Source: JABWBR01 sp036741235 (lineage in GTDB: Bacteria > Bacteroidota > Bacteroidia > Chitinophagales > Saprospiraceae). From it: a DNA stretch of 9,612 bases. The notes beneath the pieces are model-generated. The model was not told where the DNA came from and did no database searches. It was given only the letters and a program-made list of their open reading frames with translations. Position numbers and translations under genes: made by a program. The stretch lies in contig DAINSQ010000180.1 in the NCBI GenBank assembly GCA_036741235.1, positions 1 to 9,612 on the forward strand, read 5' to 3'. Shown one piece after another: positions 1-7,447 of the stretch. Positions within the stretch are counted from its first letter, which is position 1. Each line of letters starts with the position of its first letter.

Positions 1-1461
1 CCCGCCTACGCGCACGACTTCGTTGTTGTCGTTGAGCGCCACTGCGCCGGTGCCGTAGAGTACCTGGAGGTTCTGCAGCGGGTTTTGGTCGGTGATGACA
101 AAATCGGCCAGTTTGCCCACTTCCACGGTGCCGATTTCGCTTTCCATACCCAAGGCCTGCGCGCCGTATAAGGTTGCGGAGCGAATGACTTCCAGCGGAT
201 GAAAGCCGGCTTCCCGCAGCAGTTCCAACTCGCGGATATAGGCGAAACCATACAACTGATAGATGTATCCCGAGTCGGAGCCGGCTGTGATGCGGCCTCC
301 CCGGTTTTTGTATTCGTTGATAAAGGCCATCCAAAGTCGGTAGTTTTCGCGCCAGGCTACTTCTTGTTCGGTACCCCAATTATGCCAATAGGAGCCGTGG
401 GAAATGCGGCTGGGCATGAAAAACTGCCACAATGAGGGCAAGGTATATTCTTCGTGCCACTCGGCCCGGCGCGCGCGCATGAGGTCGCGGTTGGCCTCAT
501 ATATATTAAAAGTGGGATCGATGGTAAAGTCGAGCGACAGCATTTCGTCCATCACTTTATTCCAGTGTTCGGAATGGGGCGGGGCTGCTTGTTTCCACAA
601 TTTGCCGGCTTCTTCAAAGCGGTGTTGTTCGTTTTGGTAGTTGTAATCGAGCGGATAGTTTTGCACGGTGCGGTCTTCAAACAAGGCCTCCGGCAGCCCA
701 TACCAGTGTTCCATCGTGGTGAGTCCGGCGCGGGCAGATTGGAGGGCATTCCAGCGCGCTACGTCCATCTGTGCGTGGTGGCAGGCCGAGCGCAATCCGA
801 GTTTTTTGTTTTCATCGAGGGCGGCGGCCATGATTTGGGGCGGCGCGCCGAAGAATTTGATGCCGTCGGCGCCTTTTTTGGCGTTGTCGCGCACCCATTC
901 GCGCGCTTGTTCGGGCGTGCTGATGGGCTCGTCGCGGCCCATGCCGAATACGGTGTAGGCTTTTATACGCGGGGCTGCTATTTCGTTGCGGTCGCTGCGG
1001 CTGCGGTGTTCCAGCACCCAGTCGAGTCCGTTGCCGCAGGCGGGGTCCCTCACAGTAGTAATGCCGTGCGACAGCCATAGTTTGAAGACGTATTCGGCGT
1101 AGGCGCCCTGCTCGCGACCGCCGATGTGGCCGTGCATATCTACAAAACCGGGCAACAGGTACATGCCCTCGCAGTTTAGTTCTTTGCCGCCCGCTTTGAG
1201 CTTGGGGCGCCGTTCGGCATTGATGGGCACGCCGGGGTAACCCACGTTTCTCACCGCGGTGATGCGATTTTTTTCTACTACAATGTCAACCGGGCCGGTG
1301 GGCGGCGCGCCGTTGCCGTTGATCAGCGTAACGCCGCGAATGATCAATTGCTCGTGAGGGCCGTCGCCTTCGCCCGGCTTGCGGGCCGGGGCCTTTTCTA
1401 CCTGGGCAAATGCCTGTATGACTAAACACAAAAAGGCGAGTACTGCCAACGTTTGTCGCAT
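1..1461 (-). CDS. Exported metal-dependent amidohydrolase (C-terminus cut by window edge)
   Basis: The frame is open from an ATG at 1461 to the window edge, giving 487 codons with no stop. Residues 1-19 are a Sec signal peptide (hydrophobic LAVLAFLCLVIQAFA), so the enzyme probably acts in the periplasm or outside the cell. The amidohydrolase fold is clear: a small N-terminal beta domain, then FVDMHGH giving metal ligands H110 and H112, a candidate carboxylated lysine K202 (GADGIKFF), H228/H229 (CHHAQ), H252 (TTMEHW) and the catalytic aspartate D396 (TAGSD). The C-terminal GKLADFVITDQNP (449-461) is typical of imidazolonepropionase/prolidase-like members. The metal-site set is complete, so it should be active, probably on an amide or peptide bond; the substrate cannot be read from sequence. 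It starts 59 nt after the membrane acyltransferase gene and may be co-transcribed with it; a weak -7-like TAAATTCG at 1516-1523 overlaps that gene's stop. It lacks the propellers of the related protein at 3321-6587. Confidence 0.9.
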   Translation of the reverse strand, partial: MRQTLAVLAFLCLVIQAFAQVEKAPARKPGEGDGPHEQLIIRGVTLINGNGAPPTGPVDIVVEKNRITAVRNVGYPGVPINAERRPKLKAGGKELNCEGMYLLPGFVDMHGHIGGREQGAYAEYVFKLWLSHGITTVRDPACGNGLDWVLEHRSRSDRNEIAAPRIKAYTVFGMGRDEPISTPEQAREWVRDNAKKGADGIKFFGAPPQIMAAALDENKKLGLRSACHHAQMDVARWNALQSARAGLTTMEHWYGLPEALFEDRTVQNYPLDYNYQNEQHRFEEAGKLWKQAAPPHSEHWNKVMDEMLSLDFTIDPTFNIYEANRDLMRARRAEWHEEYTLPSLWQFFMPSRISHGSYWHNWGTEQEVAWRENYRLWMAFINEYKNRGGRITAGSDSGYIYQLYGFAYIRELELLREAGFHPLEVIRSATLYGAQALGMESEIGTVEVGKLADFVITDQNPLQNLQVLYGTGAVALNDNNEVVRVGG

Positions 1462-1520
1462 CGCTGATTGGATTTGCAGTTATTAATGGGATTACGCATT
1501 TCGCGCACCCAGCCCCGAAT

Positions 1521-2732
1521 TTAGAAAAAGTATTTAATAAAGGAAAAACGCAACCGCGAAGGCTTGTTGTTTACCCATCGAAAGTATGCCCTGCCCGCCT
1601 TTACTTTGGCAATGCGCCAACGGTAAGACAACGGGTGGGTCAGGTATTTGTCTACCCAGGCCCTGACAATTTCTATTTTGTAGATCAAATAGATGAAAAA
1701 GGCTTCAAACAACAAGGCGCCGATAAAACTCTGCCAGGGCGTGAAGGATCGATAGAAGAGCTGCGACAAGCCAACGCCAAGCCAGGTGCCGTATAAAATG
1801 ACGTAGTGCACCGAATAGATGGTAAGCGTTTCACTGCCGATTTTGGTGATCAATACAGGAATATAACGGAAGAAATGCAACACCCACATAAACAGGGATA
1901 CAACGATCAGCACATGACCAAGTCGCCAAAACAGGTAGTTGCCATACAACAACAACCGGTAGGCGCCGCCGGTAGTAATTTCAATTAATGCGGTGAGCAG
2001 GTTGTAGGAATATAAGGTAAGTATTACACCAAGGGCCGCCAATATTAACGGCATCCAGTGCGTGAATGCCAGTTGGGGCCGCTTGTGCAAGAGGTAACCC
2101 AATAAACCGCCGAACATGGTGTATCCTACCCAAGGAACCGGCGTGAAAACCGAACCTTTGGCCATGGTGAAATAGTTGGCTAAAATAGTGGGCAACCACG
2201 TCCAGTCAGCTCTTTCCGCCTCTGGATTTATAAAAAATACAAATAACCCGATCGAAACCAGTAAACTCCATATCGGTATACGCAGCTTTTGCTGTGCAGC
2301 GTACGACCCTACCAACAAGAGCAAGGCGATGCCGATGCAATGCAATACATCAACTACAAAGAAGGAGGGATATACCTTGCCGATTAAAAGCGCCGGAAAG
2401 GTGAATTTGAGCAGATAACCCAGCCCGATTAAAAAGAATCCCCGCCGCAGCCCCTTCTGCACCCGCACATTTTGCCCCAGCGGCCTGCCGTCTTTTAATA
2501 ATAAATAAACGAAAACCAGCCCGGTCGAAAAAAAGAATATCGGCGCCGTTAATCCTCGCATGAAAAACCACGAGGCATAAACGATGTTCTCCGGGTCGCG
2601 ATACTCGGGCGCGAGCATGGTATCGACGAAATGGCCCTGCAACATCATGAGTATGGCAAAGGCGCGCAAGACATCTATGAAGACGATGCGGGGCGAGCGA
2701 ACGCTCGATAAGTTGGTAGAAATAGAAGACAC
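1521..2732 (-). CDS. Multi-pass membrane acyltransferase-like protein (HGSNAT/DUF1624 or acyltransferase-3 type)
   Basis: This 403-residue protein has about ten hydrophobic segments (roughly 20-37, 58-79, 98-117, 125-146, 153-169, 200-215, 226-250, 264-287, 296-325, 334-355) and a basic C-terminal tail. Near the N-terminus is the signature D20-x2-R23 followed by LMMLQGH with H34. APIFFFSTG (63-71), VLHCIGIALL (129-138) and the late GSETLTIYSVHY (299-310) match the layout of the heparan-alpha-glucosaminide N-acetyltransferase catalytic family (DUF1624); acyltransferase-3 proteins share the DxxR...H pattern and are the alternative. Such proteins move acyl groups onto sugars across a membrane. 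The donor, the acceptor and activity itself are inferred from the family. The start is GTG at 2732: the frame stays open upstream only to a TGA at 2772-2774 with no ATG, and the first internal Met lies within the first membrane segment. A good Bacteroidota promoter lies 57 nt upstream. Confidence 0.75.
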   Translation of the reverse strand: MSSISTNLSSVRSPRIVFIDVLRAFAILMMLQGHFVDTMLAPEYRDPENIVYASWFFMRGLTAPIFFFSTGLVFVYLLLKDGRPLGQNVRVQKGLRRGFFLIGLGYLLKFTFPALLIGKVYPSFFVVDVLHCIGIALLLLVGSYAAQQKLRIPIWSLLVSIGLFVFFINPEAERADWTWLPTILANYFTMAKGSVFTPVPWVGYTMFGGLLGYLLHKRPQLAFTHWMPLILAALGVILTLYSYNLLTALIEITTGGAYRLLLYGNYLFWRLGHVLIVVSLFMWVLHFFRYIPVLITKIGSETLTIYSVHYVILYGTWLGVGLSQLFYRSFTPWQSFIGALLFEAFFIYLIYKIEIVRAWVDKYLTHPLSYRWRIAKVKAGRAYFRWVNNKPSRLRFSFIKYFF

Positions 2733-2789
2733 TATGATAGACTGAGTTTGCTCCAGTTTCTTATAATAAAATCACCCCCTTTGGATGTG

Positions 2790-2822
2790 CAAATTTACCA
2801 AAAGTAACGCGATGAACTCAAA
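2790..2822 (-). promoter_or_regulatory. Bacteroidota-type promoter for the membrane acyltransferase gene
   Basis: Read on the minus strand, TTTG (2819-2822) is followed by a 21-nt spacer and TAAATTTG (2790-2797), an exact match to the TAnnTTTG -7 box used by the primary sigma factor of Bacteroidota. Transcription would start near 2783, leaving a leader of about 50 nt before the GTG start at 2732. The promoter lies in the 114-nt gap after the small acidic gene, so the membrane protein gene and possibly the amidohydrolase after it can be transcribed separately from upstream genes. Confidence 0.65.
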
Positions 2823-2846
2823 AAAAGTTGAATTCTCCCCTGTTGA

Positions 2847-3209
2847 CTACCAGTTTTCGTCTTCGTCGAGCTCGTCTTCGTCCAGGATGTCAAAGGCCAT
2901 ATCGAGGATCTCCCAGTCAAACCACTGGTTGAATACCTCGAAACTCCGATCTGCCGGCCAGGTCGTTTCGTCGTCGTTAAACCCGCTTAACTCTTCTGAG
3001 AAGATGTTTCCGCAGAATTTGCTCACGACCTCCGATTCTTCATCTGCTATCTCAATTTCATCGGCATTGATCAGATAGACGTTTTTGATGGGATCGTCTT
3101 TGATGTTGATCGGCTCCGTCGGATCAACTTTGTTCGCCCAGTCATAATACGGCTGCTTGGCCCTTACCAATATGCCCGCGCGATCTACGTATTCGGTTAA
3201 GTAACCCAT
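2847..3209 (-). CDS. Small, very acidic cytoplasmic protein of unknown function
   Basis: This is a 120-residue protein with an ATG start at 3209 and a TAG stop. I do not recognise a named family. By my count it has 33 Asp/Glu against 8 Lys/Arg, and it ends in an acidic tail (DILDEDELDEDENW, 107-120). The N-terminal part, EYVDRAGILVRAKQPYYDWAN (6-26), looks structured, with aromatic residues and a KQPYYDW core. There is no signal peptide or membrane segment, so it is presumably soluble in the cytoplasm. The composition suggests a protein-binding or nucleic-acid-mimic role, but that is speculation. The ATG follows a tandem octamer array by only 5-10 nt, leaving little room for a conventional leader, and no clear promoter is visible. 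It lies between the large exported amidohydrolase and the membrane acyltransferase, in the same direction; no functional link is evident. Confidence 0.75.
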   Translation of the reverse strand: MGYLTEYVDRAGILVRAKQPYYDWANKVDPTEPINIKDDPIKNVYLINADEIEIADEESEVVSKFCGNIFSEELSGFNDDETTWPADRSFEVFNQWFDWEILDMAFDILDEDELDEDENW

Positions 3210-3214
3210 ATAGT

Positions 3215-3282
3215 TTGATTTGCTGATTTGCTGATTTGCTGATTTGCTGATTTGCTGATTTGTTAATGTGCTGATTTGCTAA
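3215..3282 (-). repeat. Tandem octamer array, coding-strand unit TCAGCAAA
   Basis: On the plus strand five perfect copies of tttgctga run from 3219 to 3258. They are followed by the variants tttgttaa, tgtgctga and tttgctaa to 3282, and a degenerate copy precedes them from about 3215. The unit is 8 bp and so does not keep a reading frame, which argues against coding use. The array fills almost all the space between the end of the propeller-amidohydrolase gene and the ATG of the small acidic gene. It abuts a second, different octamer array at 3295-3321. Confidence 0.95.
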
Positions 3283-3294
3283 TGTCAAAAAATC

Positions 3295-3321
3295 TCCCAC
3301 ACTCCCACACTCCCACACTCC
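3295..3321 (-). repeat. Tandem octamer, coding-strand unit GGGAGTGT, at a stop codon
   Basis: Three perfect copies of tcccacac (plus strand) run from 3295 to 3318, followed by the partial copy tcc. The last base is the first base of the TAG stop (3321-3323) of the large exported protein. On the transcribed strand this gives three evenly spaced GGG tracts, with a fourth upstream near 3327-3329, followed by six T's near 3288-3293. That makes a possible G-quadruplex or G-rich RNA structure ahead of a T run. The unit differs by one base from GGGAGGGT found at the end of glpD. Confidence 0.9.
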
Positions 3322-6300
3322 TATTTCCCGCATCCGCACATCGTCGGCATAAAGCCGCCGGTGTTGGCGTTCATCGGCCAGGCATTGCCGCTGCCTTCTT
3401 CTTCAAAAAACAGGGGCAGGCGCTTGCGGTCGTAGTTGCCGATTTCGTTCATCGTTTCGGCGTCGTACAACCTGCCGTTGATCATGGTGTAACGCACTTT
3501 TTCGGAGTTGCGTATATTTTCGAGCGGATTTTGGTCTAAAATGACGAGGTCGGCCAATTTTCCGGCTTTGATGGAGCCGATTTCTTTGTCCATGCCCAGA
3601 TACGTAGCGCCGTTGATGGTGGCGCATTTTAAGGCCTGGTGGTTGCTCATGCCGCCCTGGGCGAGCATCCACAATTCCCAGTGCGCGCCGAGGCCCTGCA
3701 ACTGGCCGTGCGCGCCCAGGTTGATGTTGACGCCGGCGTTCTGCAGTTTTGTGCAGGATTTGGAGGTCAGGATATGGCCGTTTTCGTATTCCGCCTCGGG
3801 CGCCATGGTGCGGTGACGGGCCCGGCTATCCACTATGGCGCGGGGCGTAAAGCGCAGCAGGCGCTCTTTTTCCCACACGTTGGTGTGCTGATACCAGTAG
3901 TTTTCGCCGTTGAGTCCGCCGTAATTGACGATCAGCGTAGGCGTATTGTGGGTTTTGGTTTTCGACCAGAATTGCACGACGTCGTCGTAAAGCGGGGCTA
4001 CCGGTATGTTGTGCTCTACGCCGGTATGGCCGTCGGCTACCATGCTCAAGTTGTGATAAAAGAAAGAACCGCCCTCCGGCACAACGATGATGCCCAGTTC
4101 CCTGGCCGCCTGCAACACCTGCTGGCGCTGCTCGCGGCGGGGCTGGTTGTAGCTTTTCACGGAAAAAGCGCCGTAGGCCTTGGTGCGCCGTATGGCCGAA
4201 CGCGCATCGTCGAGGCTGTTGACCACGGCCTTGAAGTCGCCGTCGGCGCCATAGAGGATGGTGCCGGTGGAGTACAGCCGCGGCCCTACCATGTACCCTG
4301 CTTTGATCATTTCCGATTGGGTGAAGATCATCTCGGAGTTGGAGGAGGGGTCGTGGGCGGTGGTGACGCCGTAGGCCAGGTTGGCAAAGTAGTGCCACTG
4401 CTGCTGCGGACTAATACCATACCTGAAGTTGCCGAGGTGGCCGTGTACGTCTATAATACCCGGCATGATGGTTTTGCCGCTGCAATCGATCACCCTGGCG
4501 CCGCGGGGTATCACGACCCGCGGCCCAACGGCTTTGATGCGGTTGCCTTCTACGATGACCGTGCCTTTGGCGATGATTTCGTTGCCCTCCATAGTGATGA
4601 TTCGGGCATTGGTAAAGGCTATCGTGCCCTCGGGTTTGTCCATGGGCAGTTGCAACCCTATTTTTAATCCCACGGTATCTACTGGCGGTATGGTATCGGG
4701 GGCGCCTTCCAGGAATTTGAAGCGCCGGGAGAGTTCTTCGCTGAAATATTCGTCGCCGAGTGTCCAGTACAGCTTTTTGCCGTCGGGCGACCAGTGCAGG
4801 TTGATGCCGGCATCGCGGGCTACCTGGGCTACGGGCAACGCCTTGGAGTTGGCCGACAGGCCGACGCTTTGGCCGGGCATGGGCATGGGCGCTACATAAA
4901 CTTTGTAGAGTTCTGTAAACGCCACCCACTTGTTGTCGGGGCTGGGGGTAAACTGGGTGGTGTATTGAGTATTAAAAATCGTCTTTTCATCGCTGCCGTC
5001 CAATTTGACGCTGCGGTAGGTTTTGGTAATGCTGCCGAAGATATAGCCGCCGGTCTGGAAAAAGATGCGCTGACCATCGGCGCTAAAGGTCGGATATTCG
5101 CCATTGGGAGTTACCAGTTTGGGCGCTCCGCCGCTAGCCGGTATGGTGTAAATACCCGGCTCGGTGCAGTAGGTGAATCCCTGGTGGTCGTTGCCGCCTT
5201 CTTTTTGATAAACGATGGTTTTGCCGTCGGGAGAATAAGCCGGCGAGCGGTAGATGCCTTTTTCAGCGGTTACCTTTGTGGTAGCGCCGGTAGCCAGGTT
5301 TAAGCGCATGATGGCGCCTTTGTCTGTATCGCTCCAGGTGACGTAAGCTATTTCTCTGCCATCGGGCGAAAAGGAGGGTTCGTATTCGAATATTTTGCTG
5401 TTGGTGAGCCGTACGGGTTTGCCGCTGGGCAGTTCTTTTTTCCACAAATAACCCGCTGCGTTGAACACCAGCAACTGGCCGTCGGGCGATGTTTTGGCGT
5501 GGCGGATTACGTGTACGTCAAATTGATCGGTATACACCGGATTGTCGAAGCGCACGGTCTCCTGGAAGCGGTGTCTGGTTTTTGCATTAAAAGGTATCTG
5601 GGTAGCTTTACCGTTGGCGGCATCTACTTTCCAGAGTTTCCCCTGCCCCCAGATTACGATGTGCTTATCGTCGGGCATCCAGTCGAAGCCGGTATAGATG
5701 CCGAAGATCGTCCAGGCCTCCTGTTGGTCTTTGCTCAGACCGTCGTAGATGGGCGTTTCTTTGCCCGTGGCGAGTTCGTGGATAAACAGCATCGATTTTT
5801 CGCGTACGCGGCGCACGAAAGCCAATTTTTTGCCGTCATTCGACAACTGGGGTCGGCAGGCGCCGCCGGGGCCGCCGGTGATGTCTTCGATTTTGCCTTC
5901 CTGGCGGTCATAACGCCGAATGACGAAAATCTGGCTGTTGGGGTCTTTGTTATATTGAAAATAACCGCCGGGGTACATGTCTTCGCTAAAATATACATAA
6001 CGCCCATCAGGCGATACACAGGGTTCATTGACATCCTGCTGGTCGTTTTTGCGCTTGGTGAGCTGTATGCCTTCGCCGCCGCTGATATGATAGAGCCACA
6101 TTTCGCCCGCGCCCAGCGAGCGCTGCGAGGTGAAGTGCTTGCGGGCCACAAAATACTGGCCGTCAGGCATCCACACGGCGTTATTCAACAAGCGGAAACT
6201 TTCGGTGGTTACCTGTTTGGCATTCGAGCCGTCGGCATTCATCATCCAGATATTGTCGCCGCCGCCGGCATCGCTGGTAAACAGGATTTTTTTGCCGTCG

Positions 6301-6587
6301 GGACTAAAACGCGGCTGTACCTCCCAGGCCAACCCCTGGCGCAAAACCCTGGCTTCGCCGCCGCCAACGGGCATGATATAAATATCGCCGAGTAAATCAA
6401 AAACGATCTGGCGACCATCGGGGCTCAGGTCGAGGTTCATCCAGGTGCCTTCCGACACAGTAAACTCAACTTCTTTGTAGTTGCCGGGCGGGTTGTTGAC
6501 ATCCCACTTTTTTTCGTCTTTTTGCTGGCCGATGGCCGAAATTGCGAGGAATAATGCCAAAAAGGTAAGCAGCGTATTGGATTGCAT
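3321..6587 (-). CDS. Exported TolB-type double beta-propeller/amidohydrolase fusion protein
   Basis: The protein has 1088 residues, an ATG start at 6587 and a TAG stop. Residues 1-20 are a signal peptide (LLTFLALFLAISAIG), so it is exported. Residues about 44-620 hold twelve PD40/WD40-like blade motifs of the SPDG type, near residues 55, 95, 140, 191, 249, 304, 367, 407, 452, 501, 549 and 600, which fits two six-bladed propellers as in TolB/tricorn-like proteins. Residues about 652-1040 are an amidohydrolase domain: GTIAFTNARIITMEG opens it, IIDVHGH gives H715 and H717, and K811 (FSVKSY) is the candidate carboxylated lysine; H859 (VEHN) is a further ligand, and GKLADLVILDQNP (1009-1021) closes the fold. 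Two usual ligands are not standard: E838 replaces the first histidine after the lysine, and H960 (LGAHGQ) stands where the catalytic aspartate normally sits. It ends in a Cys pair (CGCGK). Peptide or cyclic-amide hydrolysis is inferred; the substrate is unknown. A -7 box lies 22 nt upstream. Confidence 0.9.
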   Translation of the reverse strand: MQSNTLLTFLALFLAISAIGQQKDEKKWDVNNPPGNYKEVEFTVSEGTWMNLDLSPDGRQIVFDLLGDIYIMPVGGGEARVLRQGLAWEVQPRFSPDGKKILFTSDAGGGDNIWMMNADGSNAKQVTTESFRLLNNAVWMPDGQYFVARKHFTSQRSLGAGEMWLYHISGGEGIQLTKRKNDQQDVNEPCVSPDGRYVYFSEDMYPGGYFQYNKDPNSQIFVIRRYDRQEGKIEDITGGPGGACRPQLSNDGKKLAFVRRVREKSMLFIHELATGKETPIYDGLSKDQQEAWTIFGIYTGFDWMPDDKHIVIWGQGKLWKVDAANGKATQIPFNAKTRHRFQETVRFDNPVYTDQFDVHVIRHAKTSPDGQLLVFNAAGYLWKKELPSGKPVRLTNSKIFEYEPSFSPDGREIAYVTWSDTDKGAIMRLNLATGATTKVTAEKGIYRSPAYSPDGKTIVYQKEGGNDHQGFTYCTEPGIYTIPASGGAPKLVTPNGEYPTFSADGQRIFFQTGGYIFGSITKTYRSVKLDGSDEKTIFNTQYTTQFTPSPDNKWVAFTELYKVYVAPMPMPGQSVGLSANSKALPVAQVARDAGINLHWSPDGKKLYWTLGDEYFSEELSRRFKFLEGAPDTIPPVDTVGLKIGLQLPMDKPEGTIAFTNARIITMEGNEIIAKGTVIVEGNRIKAVGPRVVIPRGARVIDCSGKTIMPGIIDVHGHLGNFRYGISPQQQWHYFANLAYGVTTAHDPSSNSEMIFTQSEMIKAGYMVGPRLYSTGTILYGADGDFKAVVNSLDDARSAIRRTKAYGAFSVKSYNQPRREQRQQVLQAARELGIIVVPEGGSFFYHNLSMVADGHTGVEHNIPVAPLYDDVVQFWSKTKTHNTPTLIVNYGGLNGENYWYQHTNVWEKERLLRFTPRAIVDSRARHRTMAPEAEYENGHILTSKSCTKLQNAGVNINLGAHGQLQGLGAHWELWMLAQGGMSNHQALKCATINGATYLGMDKEIGSIKAGKLADLVILDQNPLENIRNSEKVRYTMINGRLYDAETMNEIGNYDRKRLPLFFEEEGSGNAWPMNANTGGFMPTMCGCGK

Positions 6588-6609
6588 AGGCTGATATTGG
6601 TTAGTGCGC

Positions 6610-6644
6610 CAAAGATAGCTTTATCTGTCAGAAATTATATCAAT
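6610..6644 (-). promoter_or_regulatory. Probable Bacteroidota-type promoter for the propeller-amidohydrolase gene
   Basis: On the minus strand TATCTTTG (6610-6617) matches the TAnnTTTG -7 box exactly and lies 22 nt before the ATG at 6587. The best -33 candidate is ATTG (6641-6644), one base off TTTG, with a 23-nt spacer that is slightly long. It lies in the 98-nt space after glpF, so the large gene probably has its own transcription start as well as any read-through from glpF. Confidence 0.5.
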
Positions 6645-6685
6645 GTCTGATGCTTGAATCCCGGATAAACCCATTTTCCGCAAAA

Positions 6686-7420
6686 CTACGCCACCCAATT
6701 GTAGATTAATGCCGCCGAAACCCCTCCTGCCAAAGGCGCCGCTACGGGAAGCCAGGCATATTGCCAGTCACTCCCCCCTTTGCCCTTAATGGGCGCTATG
6801 GCATGAAAGATTCTGGGGGCCAGGTCGCGTGCGGGATTGATGGCGTAACCGGTGGCGCCGCCCAGCGATAAGCCGATGGCCCATACTAAAAAAGCTACAG
6901 GGATGGCGCCTATCGACCCTAATCCGATGGGGGTTGCGCTTTCTCCATTTTTGAGCTCTGCGCCGGTGATGCTGAATATGACGAACATCAATACAAATGT
7001 TCCGATGAATTCTGCGGCGAAATTGACGGGCAGGTTGCGGATGGCCGGACCGGTGGAGAAAACAGCCAGCTTGAGCCCGGCGTCTTCCGTCCGGTCAAAA
7101 TGGTCTTTGTATATCAACCAGGTTAGAAAAGCCCCGGTAAACGCGCCGCCCATCTGCGCAGCGATGAAGCCGGGTACCATATACCAGCCAAAATCGCCCT
7201 TGACGGCCAACGCTACAGTAACTGCCGGGTTGAGATGCGCGCCGCTGTGGGGGCCGGCTACGACAACCGCTATGTAAACGCCCAGCGCCCAACCGGTGGT
7301 GATAACTATCCAGCCGCCGCCGTTACCTTTGGCGCCGCTGAGAACTACGTTGGCTACTACGCCGGCGCCCATGAGCAACAGAATGGCGGCGCCGATGAAT
7401 TCTGAAAGGTAGGTGTTCAT
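6686..7420 (-). CDS. glpF: Glycerol facilitator (aquaglyceroporin, MIP family)
   Basis: A 244-residue inner-membrane channel that lets glycerol diffuse into the cell. Both pore motifs are present: HLNPAVT with N64-P65-A66, and AINPARD with N195-P196-A197-R198. The aspartate D199 straight after the second motif is the mark of glycerol-conducting GlpF proteins rather than strict water channels, and GPHSGAHLNP is typical of the first half-helix. Six membrane segments and two half-helices fit within the usual family length. I chose the ATG at 7420; a TTG two codons upstream (7426) would lie in the heptamer repeat and is less likely. The gene starts 14 nt after the glpK stop, so the two are almost certainly co-transcribed. 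Trapping of the imported glycerol depends on phosphorylation by GlpK. Confidence 0.96.
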   Translation of the reverse strand: MNTYLSEFIGAAILLLMGAGVVANVVLSGAKGNGGGWIVITTGWALGVYIAVVVAGPHSGAHLNPAVTVALAVKGDFGWYMVPGFIAAQMGGAFTGAFLTWLIYKDHFDRTEDAGLKLAVFSTGPAIRNLPVNFAAEFIGTFVLMFVIFSITGAELKNGESATPIGLGSIGAIPVAFLVWAIGLSLGGATGYAINPARDLAPRIFHAIAPIKGKGGSDWQYAWLPVAAPLAGGVSAALIYNWVA

Positions 7421-7426
7421 GATCAA

Positions 7427-7447
7427 GTTATCGGTTATCGGTTATCG
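7427..7447 (-). repeat. Three tandem heptamers (coding strand CGATAAC) spanning the glpK stop codon
   Basis: On the plus strand gttatcg is repeated three times without interruption. The repeat supplies the last residues of GlpK (D-N-R) and its TAA stop at 7435-7437, and also fills half of the 14-nt space before glpF. A 7-bp unit changes frame with each copy, so adding or losing a copy would alter the GlpK end and the spacing to glpF. Confidence 0.9.

Noticed and set aside
454..1080. Long plus-strand open frame opposite the left-edge amidohydrolase
   Set aside because: It is an antisense shadow of a gene with strong family motifs; its product has no recognisable domain and is biased by the opposite strand's codon use.
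2771..2782. Shine-Dalgarno-like AAAGGGGGTGAT upstream of the membrane acyltransferase gene
   Set aside because: It lies about 40 nt before the GTG start, next to the predicted transcription start, and no start codon with a useful frame follows at normal spacing; a TGA closes the frame at once.
3258..3292. TTGACA-like box with a 17-nt spacer on the minus strand inside the octamer array
   Set aside because: There is no proper -10 element and Bacteroidota do not use the enterobacterial consensus; the match comes from repeat composition.
3215..3321. CRISPR-like array
   Set aside because: The repeats are 8 bp and head-to-tail without spacers, so this is a simple tandem repeat.
3639..4667. 342-codon plus-strand open frame opposite the propeller-amidohydrolase gene
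   Set aside because: Antisense shadow in GC-rich coding DNA; the minus-strand protein has signal peptide, blade motifs and metal ligands across this stretch.
6613..6626. Short inverted repeat AGATA-AAGC-TATCT overlapping the -7 box upstream of the propeller-amidohydrolase gene
   Set aside because: The arms are only 5 bp and A/T-rich, which is expected by chance; not enough to call an operator.
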